This document shows positions 1 to 8,916 of a DNA stretch of 64,000 bases, in pieces. The notes under the pieces are model-generated. The model did no database searches, was not told the origin of the DNA, and saw only the letters and a program-made list of their open reading frames with translations. The position numbers were made by a program, and so were the translations under genes. Origin of the DNA: Monarcha castaneiventris obscurior (taxonomy: Eukaryota; Chordata; Aves; Passeriformes; Monarchidae); contig JAMPIT010000269.1 of assembly GCA_026261815.1 (NCBI GenBank), positions 1,614,501 to 1,678,500 on the forward strand. The letters are read 5' to 3'. Within the stretch, counting starts at the first letter, position 1. Each line of letters begins with the position of its first letter.

Positions 1-1400
1 GCTCTGTCCAAGCTTTGCCACTGCAGCCAGGCTGGCAGCAGGAGTGCAGCAGCCTGCAGGGAAATAATCCTGAGATCCAGCACGTGGATTTGGGTTTCCC
101 CATTTCTGCCATGAGCCCTGGTAAGGAAATTGTCCAATTTGTTGTTGTCTCTCTGACTGTGCAGTGAGGAGTTGGAGTAACCTGTTTGCAAATCAAGGAG
201 ATCCGGTCAGTTAATTTACAGTTACTCTGCATGGACTGGAAAGTGTTTCCTGTGTATGCCTCGATGGCGTAAATGGAATGAGATCTCAGAGGAAGAGAGA
301 GATATTTTAAACGTGTTTATGCATGTATATTATGTTTATAGATGCATAATAATGCACTTAAATTCTTAACTCCATGCTGACTGACACTAAGCTGTGCTAT
401 AGGAGCACTAAGTTTAATGCTTTTTAATTAGAGAGTGGCTAAATGAGACTCCTGTACTAATTCCCACTAATACATGGATGGGCAGTGATGATAAAGGTAC
501 GAGAAGACACAGCCATGTTCTGGTTTTAAAAAATGGGGTGCTGTTAGGTTTTGATTCAAGTCTCAAGACAGAGCAGCAGTCCCTGCAGAACACTGGGAAG
601 TGGGAAGTGTCTCTGCCTGGACCACCAGAGGTTCTCTGAGCACTTTAAATGGGAACCTGGTGACTGATGCACCCCCTCTTTTAATACCCAAACCTTTGTA
701 GTGTCAGTCAGGATGCTTCTGGGCTACTGTGTGTCAGACTAGACCATCCTCTGCTCCCACACCATGGGCTAGACTGGGTTTTGGAGCTCCTCCTGAGCAG
801 AGGTGCTCAGCGTCCTCTGTGCTAGGAGAGGGAGCTGTGGATCCTGATCCCATGGTGCCATGGATAGAAGCTGGATATCATGGTCACAAATAGGAATCTA
901 TTGCACAACTTGCTAAAAGTGAGGTCCTGTTGCACAAACTTGCTAAAAGTGAGGGAAGTGCTGAAGAGAGCACTGGGCTGTTTCACTCTGTGCTTGCCAT
1001 AAGCACAGCTCAATCTGTAAAATCCCCCTAATATTGCCAAAAAATAATCTTTTCCTCTGTATATACATACATAAATATATATATAGTGTGTGCAGTAATA
1101 AAATACTTGAACTCCTGTGGTTTCCCATAAACTTAGACTAAGATTCATAACACAATTAAAATCTGTAAAATGTCACCTAGAATTTTACCAACTGTACTGG
1201 TGGGGGGTCTCCTTTTTGTTCCAAGATAATCAATTACTTCCTAATATTGCTGTGTCCTGCTCTGCCTGGGCGGGCTGTCTGTGTCTGTCACAATGAGCTC
1301 TGCAGCTGGATGCAGCCCATCTCCAGCCCTGGTCAGAGGGTGGGGAAAGAGGAGGGGATCCAGGGAATGAAGTCATCCAGAGAGATGTACTTAACTGTGT
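1..1400. other. Upstream region, no recognised gene
   Basis: No exon is recognised on either strand. The stretch is moderately AT-rich, with an AT-dinucleotide run around 1060-1085, a near-perfect short direct repeat at 901-954 and an isolated AATAAA at 1097-1102. That signal could end an upstream + strand transcript, but no coding exon could be tied to it. In mammals other ADAM genes (ADAM9, ADAM32, ADAM18) lie on this side of the locus; none is seen here. Confidence 0.5.
901..954. repeat. Short direct duplication
   Basis: The unit TTGCACAA(A)CTTGCTAAAAGTGAGG occurs at 901-924 and again at 930-954, separated by five bases. The copies differ by one inserted A. It looks like a small local duplication with no visible link to a gene. 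Confidence 0.8.
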
Positions 1401-1404
1401 GTGA

Positions 1405-1790
1405 CATGCTGTGTGTGTGAACTAAACTATGCTGAAAATGGTGCCTTTACGAGACAAAGAGTTTTTGTACTCCCAGCGTGCACGTTGGAATAGCTGCAGT
1501 TGCGGAGGACAGGGACGTGTGGTTTTAGAAGCGATCCCATGGACAGGAAATAGCTCCAGTTTTTGGTGTCGAATACTGACGATGACTACTGACTTTCTTT
1601 TGTAAAGTGTACAGATACCTGTCCCCGGGCGGGTCTGGAGCTGGCGGGGCCGCGGTCGACACCCACGTTCACCTCCGCAGCCGGCCCCGCGCTGGTCTCT
1701 GGCCAAAGGGCTGTTCCCGACCCCTTTGTACAGACCCAACAAGCAATAAAGATGCCAGTTTTGTACAAGTCTCTGCCTTGGCCTCTGCTT
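1405..1790 (+). mobile_element. Possible old solo LTR-like or retro-derived segment
   Basis: About 390 bases differ in texture from the flanks: a CpG-rich middle (1620-1700), then AATAAA at 1745-1750 and a T/G- and pyrimidine-rich stretch after it, a layout like the U3-R-U5 order of an LTR. I could not define matching TG...CA ends or a target-site duplication, and no internal retroviral genes are visible. It could instead be the 3' end of another transcript. It ends about 100 bases before the ADAM2 start codon, so it could contribute promoter sequence. Confidence 0.25.
1745..1750 (+). terminator. AATAAA poly(A) signal upstream of ADAM2
   Basis: This is a canonical hexamer followed by T/G-rich sequence. 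It lies about 140 bases before the ADAM2 start codon and belongs either to the LTR-like segment or to an unrecognised upstream transcript. Confidence 0.35.
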
Positions 1791-1807
1791 AAGGGGAGGG
1801 AGGGGCT

Positions 1808-1885
1808 GGTGCCGGTGGGGCTGTTACCTGTGGGGCAGTTACTGGTGGGCTCTGGGGCCGTTACTGGTGGGGCCGTTACTGGCTG
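1808..1885. repeat. Degenerate GGGGCNGTTACTGGT tandem repeat before ADAM2
   Basis: Four to five degenerate copies of a unit near GGGGCCGTTACTGGT run up to the ADAM2 start codon. In a mature transcript they would lie in the 5' UTR, or otherwise in the core promoter. No TATA box is visible here. Confidence 0.65.
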
Positions 1886-1888
1886 GCC

Positions 1889-2101
1889 ATGGGGCCACTT
1901 TGTGCAATGCCACCGCTGCTGCTCCTGCTGCTCCTGGAGCTGCTGCATGAGGCTGGACAGGGTCCCCCCAAGCCCCCCACCCGCCAGGACTGGGCTCAGC
2001 CATGGGGCTCTCTGTCCCCTGTGGGTGGGCAGGTTTGGTCCCAGATCACAATCCCGCAGCAGCTGGGGACGAACGCAACAGGAGCTGTGGGGCTGAAGCA
2101 G
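1889..2101 (+). CDS. ADAM2: ADAM2 exon 1: signal peptide and start of prodomain
   Basis: The ATG at 1889 has a strong context (GCCATGG) and is followed by a leucine-rich signal peptide; Met7 is a weaker alternative. The run SQITIPQQL matches the QITVPEK start of the mammalian prodomain. The 3' border is uncertain. A GC donor after CAG at 2101 gives the usual family spacing of 17 residues to the next exon; GT donors after 2086 or 2128 keep the same phase but fit worse. No phase-compatible small intron was found inside the exon. Confidence 0.65.
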
Positions 2102-5100
2102 GCACGGTGCTGGGGGGGCTCTGGGGAGGTTGGGAGAAGGGGGGTCTTCAGCTGCAGAAGAGGGCTGGGGGAGTACAGATGTGGTGGCTGCTGTAACAGT
2201 GTCACTGCAGCACCCACTCTGTGCTCTGCCTTGGTGTTCACAGCAGGCCTTGGATCATGCTGTTTCCAACCCCCTGTTCCTAATTCTCCCCTTCTCTGCT
2301 TTTCTGTATGCACAAGGATGCAGTGTCCTACATCCTGAGGATCGAGGGGAGGCCGTACACCATCCACCTGCAGCAGCAGTGAGTTGGCCCTGACATTGCC
2401 CTCACTGACAGCAGCTGCCTGGTTCCCTGGTGGCTGCAGGACCTGCAAGAAGCTTGAGAAGTTGTGGGTAATGGATGCTGGTTGGAAGTGCCTCACTTTG
2501 CACCTTTCTTTTGTAGTGCCTTTTTATCTGATGACTTCCAGACTTACATGACCAGCGAGCAGGGATCTTTGCACTCTGATTCTGCCCACACTGAGGTAAC
2601 CTGGCCTTGATTTGGGCTATTTGTGCTCTGAGTGTCTCTGCCCAAGGCAGCCAGTCCAGCTGTCTGGGTGGTGGGTGAAGGGATCCCCTTCCCAGCCACG
2701 GAAGGGGCTCCCTGTCCTCTCTCGTGTCATAGGGAGGCTGCCACTACTGGGGGTACATCGATGGCTTCCCCAGCTCGGCAGTGACCCTCAACACCTGCTC
2801 AGGGCTCAGGTACTGTGCCAGCACTGTCCCTGTGCTGCCCTCCCCGTGGGCACTTGCCAGGACTTTGCCATGGGGGGCCAGGGGTAGCCTGGCCTGGAGG
2901 CAGCTGGTGCTGGGGCAGCTGTCCCAGTGGCCAGGGGCAAAGGGCTGGTGCTGGTGCCTTGGCAGGGGTTTGCTGCAGTTTGAGAACGTGAGCTACGGGA
3001 TCGAGCCCCTGGGCTACTCCCCCGCATTCCGGCACATGTTGTACCGAGTGAGTGAGGAGCACATGGCAGAGGCCCTCCCGGCCCACAGCCCCCCTGAGGT
3101 GGGGCTGGGAAGGCTGGCAGCCTGGGAGATGTTGGACAAAGCCCATGGGGATGATGAGGTGAGCAGTGCCTGTTCTCACAGTGCTGCTGGTGTCCCTGTC
3201 CTGTGAGGAGGGGTCTGATCCCACTGGAAGCTTTGGCCAGACACTTGGACAGAAGCTTTGAATGGACACTTGAGAGGCACAGCCAACAGCAGCAGTGAAG
3301 TGACCAGAGAATGCAGAATCTGTACTTTGGACCCCATTTTCTCTTTCAGCCCCTCTCAGCTGCTGCACAATCTCCCAAATACCTCACAGTGTACGTGGTT
3401 TTGGACAAGGCTTTGGTAAGTCCATGACAGCCACTTTTTCCTTGTCTTTGCCTGACTTCTGTGAACATGGAAGTGGTAACATTTCCCAGCTTTTACACAG
3501 ATTTGTTTTCCCTTTTAAAAAATTATGTGTACTGTGGATTTTGTAGGAAAGAAGGAACATGAATTTGTAACTCATGTCTCCTTGGCTTGGTGTTGGGATC
3601 ATTTCAGTATTCCAACACTGTCATGCTTCACCCTGGTAAGTGCCTTGTCTGCCCTTGTGTCCTCTTGGGTTGTTTTTCAGTACAACTATATGGGATCAGA
3701 CCCCAATGCTGCAACACAGAAGATAATCCAGGCCTTCAATTTAATCAACAGTGTGAGTTCTTAAGTCTGGTTTATACTGCAGTGAGATGGGGGATGAGGG
3801 GGGTGTTGATGTTAGCAGCAGCCACCTCTTTCCCAGCTGCCTTTAGGTTTAGGAGAATGTTTGTAAAAGTTCCATGTTTCCTGAGAAGGTTTTTCCTCTG
3901 GACATGTCAGTCTGCCACGAAAGAACATCTTTCCCTATGTGATGGCCATGTCTCATGCAGATGTACAGGGATTTGCCTTAGGGCAGCAAAACCCCAGAGT
4001 TTTGAGGACTCCTGGATTGCTTCCCTCTCTGTGAAGCAGATCCCTGATCTCACCGATCCAATTAACCTGCTTACTCTCAGGTGCTTGTAACCAACTTCCA
4101 ATCCTGTTCCTTACTCCACTGGTGGTCTTGTGGTTCACTTGTGTAATGAGAAGTTATTCCCCAAACCCCTAACACTTCTTGTGAAGTTATCGGGCTTTGG
4201 CTCAGGCCTCTTGCTGTATCTCTTTATTCTTCAAGTGTGTTCATTGTTTTTGGCTACAGGTGTCATTGAAGCACTGACAGCAGCAGTTTGCTTTTCCCAC
4301 ATGTTTACTGTGTGCAGAGCAGTGACTCTGCGTGAAGGGAAGGTGTGAGAGCAGATGTCTCTCTTATACTTTCAGATGTTTAATCCCCTTAACATCACCA
4401 TTGTGCTGTCCTCCCTGGAGCTGTGGGCAGAGGGGGATAAAATATCGACAGCAGGGGACACAGATGACCTTCTACAGCGATTTTTACAGTGGAAACAGTT
4501 GTCTCTGGAGCCGCAGGTGCACAACATTGCTTCTCTCTTAGGGTAAGATAAAGGTTCATTAGTGTTAAAGGTTACATGGTAGCAATCAGTCAAACCAATG
4601 TAAGTTGAAATATAAAGGATTCCTTTGACAAATGCTTTTTAAAACATCTGTATTTCCAAAATCCTTAATATTCTTGAAGTATTTCTTGCAAGACATTCCT
4701 CCTAGCGATGCAGCAGCTGCAATGGTGCTGTCCATCCCTTCCCAGCCACCCAGGCTGAGGAGATGGGGATGGTGGCAGCCCCCAGTCCCTGCCCAGGACC
4801 AACCTCCCACCACACAGACCCTGCCCCAGCTCCCCTGGGGACAGCAGAACAGTCGGGGGCACCAAGAGGACTTGGGCTGTACAGACCTGGGGTCCCCCAC
4901 TTACCTACAGCGAGAGGCTGTCCCTGGGACCACCAGTGACCACTGCTCTGTTCCAGGTACAGGGACCAAGGAGCGTTCACAGGCGCAGCGGCTCCAGGAG
5001 CGGCATGTCAGAGAGATGCTGCTGCCACAGTGGCCCTGGTATGGTCCCACCTTTCCTCCGCCTGTCCCTCATCAGCCCACGTGACCCCGCAGGAACAGGG

Positions 5101-8100
5101 GTGGATGGAAGTATGTGGAGTATCTGCGTTTGGAGCAGAGATCTCTGCAAGGAACGCCCAGCTGAGGCAGCTCATCTCTCTCCTCCCTCTAGTACCACGG
5201 GAACGTGACGCTGGAGTCCTTCTCGGTGCTCCTGGCACAGGTGCTGGGCCACAGCCTGGGCATGAGCTCCGACGGCTCCCGCGGCTGCGGCTGCCCCGGG
5301 CGCGTCTGTCTCATGAGCCCTGAGGCGCTGTGAGTTTGCCGTTCCTGCCCGCGGGGCTGGGGCAGATGAGGGGGGGAACAGGGATGGTTGCATGGTGTCC
5401 CCATCAATCTCTGTTAATAATGAGCTGTAGATCAGGTGAATTAATAGATCTCTGGGGCCATCGTACCCTGTGCCAGCGTCTGGGCGAGCCCGTGACTTGC
5501 ACAGAGCTTTGGAGAGAATGAGGGGCGGTGAATGTGTAACATATGTGCTGATAATTGCTTTATTTTAGCCATTTCAGCGGGGCAAAAGCCTTTAGTAACT
5601 GCAGCATCAGGGACTTTGAGACCTTCCTGAAGCAGGGCAGAGGCGCGTGCCTTTTCGACAGACCCCGCCTGTCCCGCCGGAGCGGGGCCGTCTGCGGCAA
5701 CCGCGTGGTGGAGCCGGGCGAGCAGTGCGACTGCGGCACAGCCCAGGTGGGGGCCGTGGCAATCGGGGCTAAACCCCTGAATCTGTGCTGTGAGTGCGTG
5801 TGGAGTAACAAACCCTGGAGACCGGGAGCCCCGCCGCAGCGGGGAGCAGCCCAGGAAGGGTTATGTTGGGTTTGAGATTGTTTCTGTGTGGCACTGATTT
5901 GGTGGCTGCTTTGCCCATTTGTTTTGCTGGGTATTGCCCAAGTAATGTGGGGAAAAGGAGGAGAACCTCGGGGGTACAAAGAAGTAAAATAACGTGGGTT
6001 TGCCATGTGTCCCCAGGAATGCCTGAAGGACAAGTGCTGCACTAGAACATGTACATTTAAGCCGAAAGCAAGATGTTCCTCTGGATTATGTTGTAAAAGT
6101 TGTCAGGTAAGGCACATTTTTATAATTATCACAAAATCATTCTTTATTTTCGGAGAAATAATATGTTCCCATGCTGAGGGATAGAGCCAAACTTCCTGCT
6201 GTGCAATGGGAAAGATTCCTGGGGTTGGGCTTCCCAGCTCAGCTCTTGGGAGCCCCTGTGGGGGAATATTACCGGGAGACTGTCCTGGGCAGTGACCTCA
6301 CCTGAGTGCCTCGAAGGGGACCCTGAGGCCCTCGTCAGGAGGGGTTGCGTGGGCTCAGGCTGGCAGGCGTGGGAGGCTGTAGAGCTCTTCCTCCTCTCCA
6401 GTTCAAGAGGAGGAACTCGCTGTGCCGCCCGGCCGCAGATTTCCAGTGTGACCTGCCCGAGTTCTGCAGCGGCTCCTCCGCCTCCTGCCCCCCTGATCTG
6501 TACGTGCAGGACGGGCACGACTGCGGGCGTGGCACTGGCTACTGCTACCGGGGACGCTGCCAGTCCTTAGACCTGCAGTGCAAACGGCTCTACGGGAGAG
6601 GTAATGGGCTGTGCTGGTGGCTCTGGCACTGCCCAGGGGCAGGGGTGGCCGCAGCATCATGATGCTCATTTTGTACCTGTACTCTTCCATGCACCAATCT
6701 CGGGTGAGAGTGGGGCTCCTGGAGGGAAGGCACAGCTTTAGGAAAGCATTTCAAGCTCTGTTTTGGCTCTGGTTAACAGAGTCCCCCAGTGCTTCACAGA
6801 TAACAATGGAAAGAACAGAAAGAAAATTATTTTCTGTGGGCAAACTCAATCAGAGAACTTCCCCATTTGCTACTCCCCTGCTGATTTCTGAGGTTCAGGA
6901 CTGCTGGGGGTTTGGGCAGGGATAGGTATGTTTTCTCTAATTAAATAATGAAAAATGAAGTTATTAGATACCTTAATATGTTCCTTTGTGTTCCTTTTAA
7001 CTATAACAATTATTATTGCTAAACTTGTAGATTCAAAGAATGCTCCTGTGGTCTGTTATGAGGAGATTAACAGCCAGCGGGACAGGTTTGGGCACTGCGG
7101 GTTCAAGAAAAGACTCGGGTACCGGCCCTGTGCTTGGAGGTACGCTGGGGAGGGGGCACTGGCTCTGCTGAAATGCGTGTTTAATTGGGATTGGACAGTC
7201 CAGAGAAGTGTCAAGACTCCAGTTTATGGTGAGATTTGTGATGCAATAAATAGCTCTGTGTGTGTTCTCCTTGTTACGGTGTCTCTCCTTATGTCACAGA
7301 TCCTTCCTTGGACTTCCCAGTCCTGCTGATGTTTTCTCACCAGACTGTTTAATGCTCCAGCATTCATCAGGCAGTCTCTGTGTGTGTTTGATACACATCC
7401 TGTGCAAATTGGCTTTCCAGGGATCTCAGGTGTGGGAAGTTAATCTGCACGTACCCATCCCAGAAACCCTTCCCGTCAGCGGCTGCCGCTGTGATTTACG
7501 CCCGAGTGCGGCACCATTTGTGTGTGTCTCTGAACTACCTGAATGTATCGGCATCACTGGATCCGCTTCTGGTTCCTCCAGGGACAAAGTGTGGCTCTGG
7601 AAGGGTAAGGAAATGTTTTGTAATCATCTGAAATGACAACTATAAACTGTAAATATTAACAAAATTGTAGAAACACTTGTTCCTTGCAGCAGTGTGCTTG
7701 ATATTTAAAAACAAGGTAAAAACTTGCAAATGTTGCATTAAAGGTTTGGTGGGGTGTGAGCACCAAACATGACCTGGCCCCAGGGCAGAACTGTGGCTTC
7801 TTTGTCTTTTTGGGTTTGTTTTTTTTTTAAATAGTGTGTTTTCCTTCCCCTTTGGGCCATAGCCTGACGTGCCGAGCGCTGTCTGGGTGAGGCAGCGCTG
7901 GGCTGGAGCTGCCATGGTTTTTCCCAGGTGTGTATAAACAACACATGTCACCCACACTCGGTGCTGGGCTACAGCTGTGACAGCCAAGCAAAGTGCCACG
8001 GCCACGGCGTGAGTCCCGCGGGATGCTGGGGCTGGGGGGGCAGATTGTGTGAGTTTACTGCACACCTGTACCCCCTCCCTTGGGTCTTCCAGGTGTGCAA

Positions 8101-8915
8101 CAACAAGGGCAATTGCCACTGCCACCCGGGCTGGCAGCCTCCTGACTGCCAGAGGAAGGGGTCCCGCCGGGGGGGGAGCGTGGACAGCGGCCTGCTCCTG
8201 ACAGAGGAAGGTGAGTGTGGGCAGCGGGGATGGATGGCATGGGCAGGGCTGGCAGTGCCCTGTGCCCAGCTGGGCTGTCTCCTGCCAGGCCTGCCCCTGC
8301 AGCGAGCACTGGAGTACGGGGAGATGGCCTGGCTGGTGCTGGGCTCCAGCCTCGTTCTGCTTGTCCTCACCGCGGCCCTCGGTGTCGGCCTGTGGCGGCA
8401 GCAGGTGCTGGGCCAGTGCCATGGCCAGCAGCCACCGGGCACAGAGGGGTGAGTGGGGAGCACTGCCGTAGGATCCCTGGGGGGATGGAGGCTGTGGGAG
8501 AGCACCGTAGTATTCCCCAAGAGGGCTGAGGGGATCCCTGGAGAGGGGAGGGAAGGGGATGAGGTGATTCCCTTGGGGAGTATAGGGTGATTCCCAGGGG
8601 GACATGAGAACATTTCCCAGGGTTGAGGTGATCCTTGGGCTGAGGTGACCTCAGGCTGAGGCGCTCCCTGAGTCAAGTCAGGGCTGAGGCACCACTGCAG
8701 GTCCCCCCCACAGCACCAGCCGGGGCATGGACAGGGAGCTGGAGCCAGACCTGGAGCTACATCTGGAGCCAGACCTGGAGCTACATCTGGAGCCAGACCC
8801 AGAGCCAGCCCCAGAGCTGCAGACAGACCTAGAGCTAGAGCCAGACCTGGAGCTGAAGACAGACACGGACCCAACCCCGGAGCCAGCACTGGGGAGCACC
8901 ACGGGCACTAATTAA
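1889..8915 (+). CDS. ADAM2: ADAM2 (fertilin beta), 19 coding exons
   Basis: This is a sperm-surface ADAM family membrane protein; in mammals ADAM2 is fertilin beta, needed for sperm migration and egg binding. The exons at 1889-2101, 2317-2378, 2517-2595, 2733-2809, 2966-3158, 3350-3415, 3681-3752, 4376-4542, 4957-5038, 5193-5329, 5569-5746, 6017-6106, 6402-6600, 7031-7139, 7421-7604, 7928-8008, 8093-8210, 8289-8448 and 8714-8915 join in phase to about 822 residues (human 735). Order: signal peptide (1-24), prodomain, metalloprotease-like domain, disintegrin (about 430-520), cysteine-rich, EGF-like (about 655-685), membrane helix (716-737) and acidic tail. The runs QFENVSYGIEPL, NITIVLSSLELW and CGKLIC match mammalian ADAM2 rather than other ADAMs. 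HExxHxxGxxH is broken (QVLGHSLGMSS), so the protein should not be a protease. All exons are open. IDO2 follows 1.1 kb downstream on the same strand. Confidence 0.93.
2317..2378 (+). CDS. ADAM2: ADAM2 exon 2: prodomain
   Basis: The exon encodes VSYILRIEGRPYTIHLQQ, the conserved prodomain strand seen in mammalian ADAM2 as YKIVIEGKPYTVNL. The acceptor follows CACAAG and the donor is GTGAGT. It ends in phase 2. Confidence 0.9.
2517..2595 (+). CDS. ADAM2: ADAM2 exon 3: prodomain
   Basis: Read in phase after the acceptor TTTTGTAG, it gives HAFLSDDFQTYMTSEQG, matching the NFLPHNFRVYSYSGTG segment of mammalian ADAM2. The donor is GTAACC. Confidence 0.9.
2733..2809 (+). CDS. ADAM2: ADAM2 exon 4: prodomain
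   Basis: It encodes CHYWGYIDGFPSSAVTLNTC, the conserved C-Y-GYI-G prodomain motif common to ADAMs. The acceptor is GTCATAG and the donor is GTACTG. Confidence 0.92.
2966..3158 (+). CDS. ADAM2: ADAM2 exon 5: prodomain end
   Basis: It begins GLLQFENVSYGIEPL, nearly identical to mammalian ADAM2 and the best single proof of orthology. The second half (EEHMAEALPAHSPPE onward) is poorly conserved. An internal GTGAGT near 3047 looks like a donor, but the frame stays open to the donor after 3158. Confidence 0.9.
3350..3415 (+). CDS. ADAM2: ADAM2 exon 6: start of metalloprotease-like domain
   Basis: Twenty-two codons encode KYLTVYVVLDKAL, the first strand of the metalloprotease fold (KYIEMHVIVEKQL in human). 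The acceptor is CTCTTTCAG and the donor is GTAAGT. Both borders are in phase 0. Confidence 0.9.
3681..3752 (+). CDS. ADAM2: ADAM2 exon 7: metalloprotease-like domain
   Basis: It encodes YNYMGSDPNAATQKIIQAF, matching YNHMGSDTTVVAQKVFQ of human ADAM2. The acceptor is TGTTTTTCAG and the donor is GTGAGT. Confidence 0.92.
3753..4375 (+). other. ADAM2: ADAM2 intron 7
   Basis: This 623-base intron is the longest in the gene as modelled. I see no further exon, repeat or RNA gene in it; a pyrimidine-rich tract precedes the acceptor at 4374-4375. Confidence 0.6.
4376..4542 (+). CDS. ADAM2: ADAM2 exon 8: metalloprotease-like domain
   Basis: It encodes NITIVLSSLELWAEGDKI and later DLLQRFLQWKQ, matching the mammalian NITIILSSLELW and LLHTFLRWK segments. 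The donor is GTAAGA. The exon ends in phase 2. Confidence 0.93.
4543..4956 (+). other. ADAM2: ADAM2 intron 8
   Basis: The intron is 414 bases long, AT-rich at first and then GC-rich. An open frame at 4632-5084 crosses the intron and next exon but reads that exon in the wrong phase, so it is not coding. Nothing else is seen. Confidence 0.5.
4957..5038 (+). CDS. ADAM2: ADAM2 exon 9: metalloprotease-like domain
   Basis: Read in phase it gives GYRDQGAFTGAAAPGAACQR, corresponding to the VYREKSNYVGATFQGKMC segment before the active-site helix. It is alanine-rich and less conserved than its neighbours, but splice sites (TTCCAG, GTATGG) and phase agree. Confidence 0.85.
5193..5329 (+). CDS. ADAM2: ADAM2 exon 10: decayed zinc site and Met-turn
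   Basis: It encodes LESFSVLLAQVLGHSLGM and then CLMSPEA. At the zinc site HEMGHNLGMNH of active ADAMs the protein has QVLGHSLGMSS (about residues 353-363): the first His, catalytic Glu and third His are lost and the middle His is kept. The Met-turn region (CLMSPE) is recognisable. The exon is very GC-rich. Confidence 0.93.
5569..5746 (+). CDS. ADAM2: ADAM2 exon 11: end of protease fold, disintegrin start
   Basis: It encodes HFSGAKAFSNCSIRDFETFL and then AVCGNRVVEPGEQCDCGTAQ. These are the conserved FSNCS motif that closes the metalloprotease domain and the CGN...GE.CDCG opening of the disintegrin domain. Confidence 0.95.
6017..6106 (+). CDS. ADAM2: ADAM2 exon 12: disintegrin domain
   Basis: Thirty codons with paired cysteines (CCTRTCTFKPKARCSSGLCC), the standard first half of an ADAM disintegrin domain. 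The acceptor is GTCCCCAG, the donor is GTAAGG and both borders are phase 0. Confidence 0.93.
6402..6600 (+). CDS. ADAM2: ADAM2 exon 13: disintegrin loop and cysteine-rich start
   Basis: It carries the integrin-binding loop as CRPAADFQCDLPEFCSGSS, then SCPPDLYVQDGHDC. The x-C-D tripeptide is QCD (about residues 487-489), where human ADAM2 has ECD. All disintegrin cysteines seen in mammals are present. The donor is GTAATG. Confidence 0.94.
6601..7030 (+). other. ADAM2: ADAM2 intron 13
   Basis: The intron is 430 bases long and AT-rich near its 3' end. No exon, repeat or RNA gene is recognised. Confidence 0.55.
7031..7139 (+). CDS. ADAM2: ADAM2 exon 14: cysteine-rich domain
   Basis: It encodes VCYEEINSQRDRFGHCGF, matching the CYSHLNSKTDVSGNCGI segment of human ADAM2. 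The acceptor is CTTGTAG and the donor is GTACGC, leaving phase 2. Confidence 0.9.
7421..7604 (+). CDS. ADAM2: ADAM2 exon 15: cysteine-rich domain
   Basis: Read in phase it begins RDLRCGKLICTYPSQ and contains AAVIYARVRHHLCVSL and GTKCGSGR, matching CGKLICKY, ATIIYANISGHLCIAV and GTSCGSNKVC of human ADAM2. In the other frames this segment is closed, so splicing is required to read it. Confidence 0.92.
7605..7927 (+). other. ADAM2: ADAM2 intron 15
   Basis: The intron is 323 bases long, with AT-rich and poly-T stretches around 7815-7835. No further exon is recognised. Confidence 0.5.
7928..8008 (+). CDS. ADAM2: ADAM2 exon 16: cysteine-rich to EGF-like
   Basis: Twenty-seven codons encode VCINNTCHPHSVLGYSC and CHGHG, matching VCRNQRCVSSSYLGYDC and CNDRG of human ADAM2. 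The donor is GTGAGT. Confidence 0.94.
8093..8210 (+). CDS. ADAM2: ADAM2 exon 17: EGF-like domain and linker
   Basis: It encodes VCNNKGNCHCHPGWQPPDC, which fits the EGF signature C-x-C-x2-G-W-x4-C. GGSVDSG follows, matching GGSIDSG of human ADAM2, just before the membrane helix. Confidence 0.95.
8289..8448 (+). CDS. ADAM2: ADAM2 exon 18: transmembrane helix
   Basis: It encodes a single hydrophobic helix (AWLVLGSSLVLLVLTAALGV, about residues 716-735) followed by WRQQ at the cytoplasmic edge. The topology is type I. Confidence 0.92.
8714..8915 (+). CDS. ADAM2: ADAM2 exon 19: repetitive acidic cytoplasmic tail, stop
   Basis: The last exon encodes a tail rich in Glu, Leu, Pro and Asp, built on the repeat EPDLELHL (24 bases per unit, two near-identical copies and then degenerate ones), ending in TTGTN and TAA at 8913-8915. 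The human tail is shorter but also acidic (Ser/Glu-rich). The antisense strand is open too because of the repeat. Confidence 0.88.
8745..8850. repeat. 24-base coding tandem repeat in ADAM2 tail
   Basis: The unit GAGCCAGACCTGGAGCTACA(TCTG) occurs as two near-identical copies followed by diverged copies. Unit length is a multiple of three, so copy changes keep the reading frame. Confidence 0.8.
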
Positions 8916-8916
8916 A
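8911..8916 (+). terminator. ADAM2: ATTAAA poly(A) signal overlapping ADAM2 stop codon
   Basis: ATTAAA, the commonest variant hexamer, overlaps the TAA stop, and GT-rich sequence follows at about 8918-8935. If used, the 3' UTR would be only about 15-25 bases. No AATAAA is seen in the next kilobase. Confidence 0.4.

Noticed and set aside
1..125. Possible exon ending at a GTAAGG donor near 121
   Set aside because: There is a plausible donor but no recognisable protein or partner exon, and the left side is cut by the window edge.
7640..8889. Long minus-strand open frames (about 300-320 codons) opposite ADAM2 exons 16-19
   Set aside because: They are antisense to well-supported ADAM2 exons, are low-complexity (Leu/Ala/Pro/Gly) and come from GC bias and the 24-base repeat.
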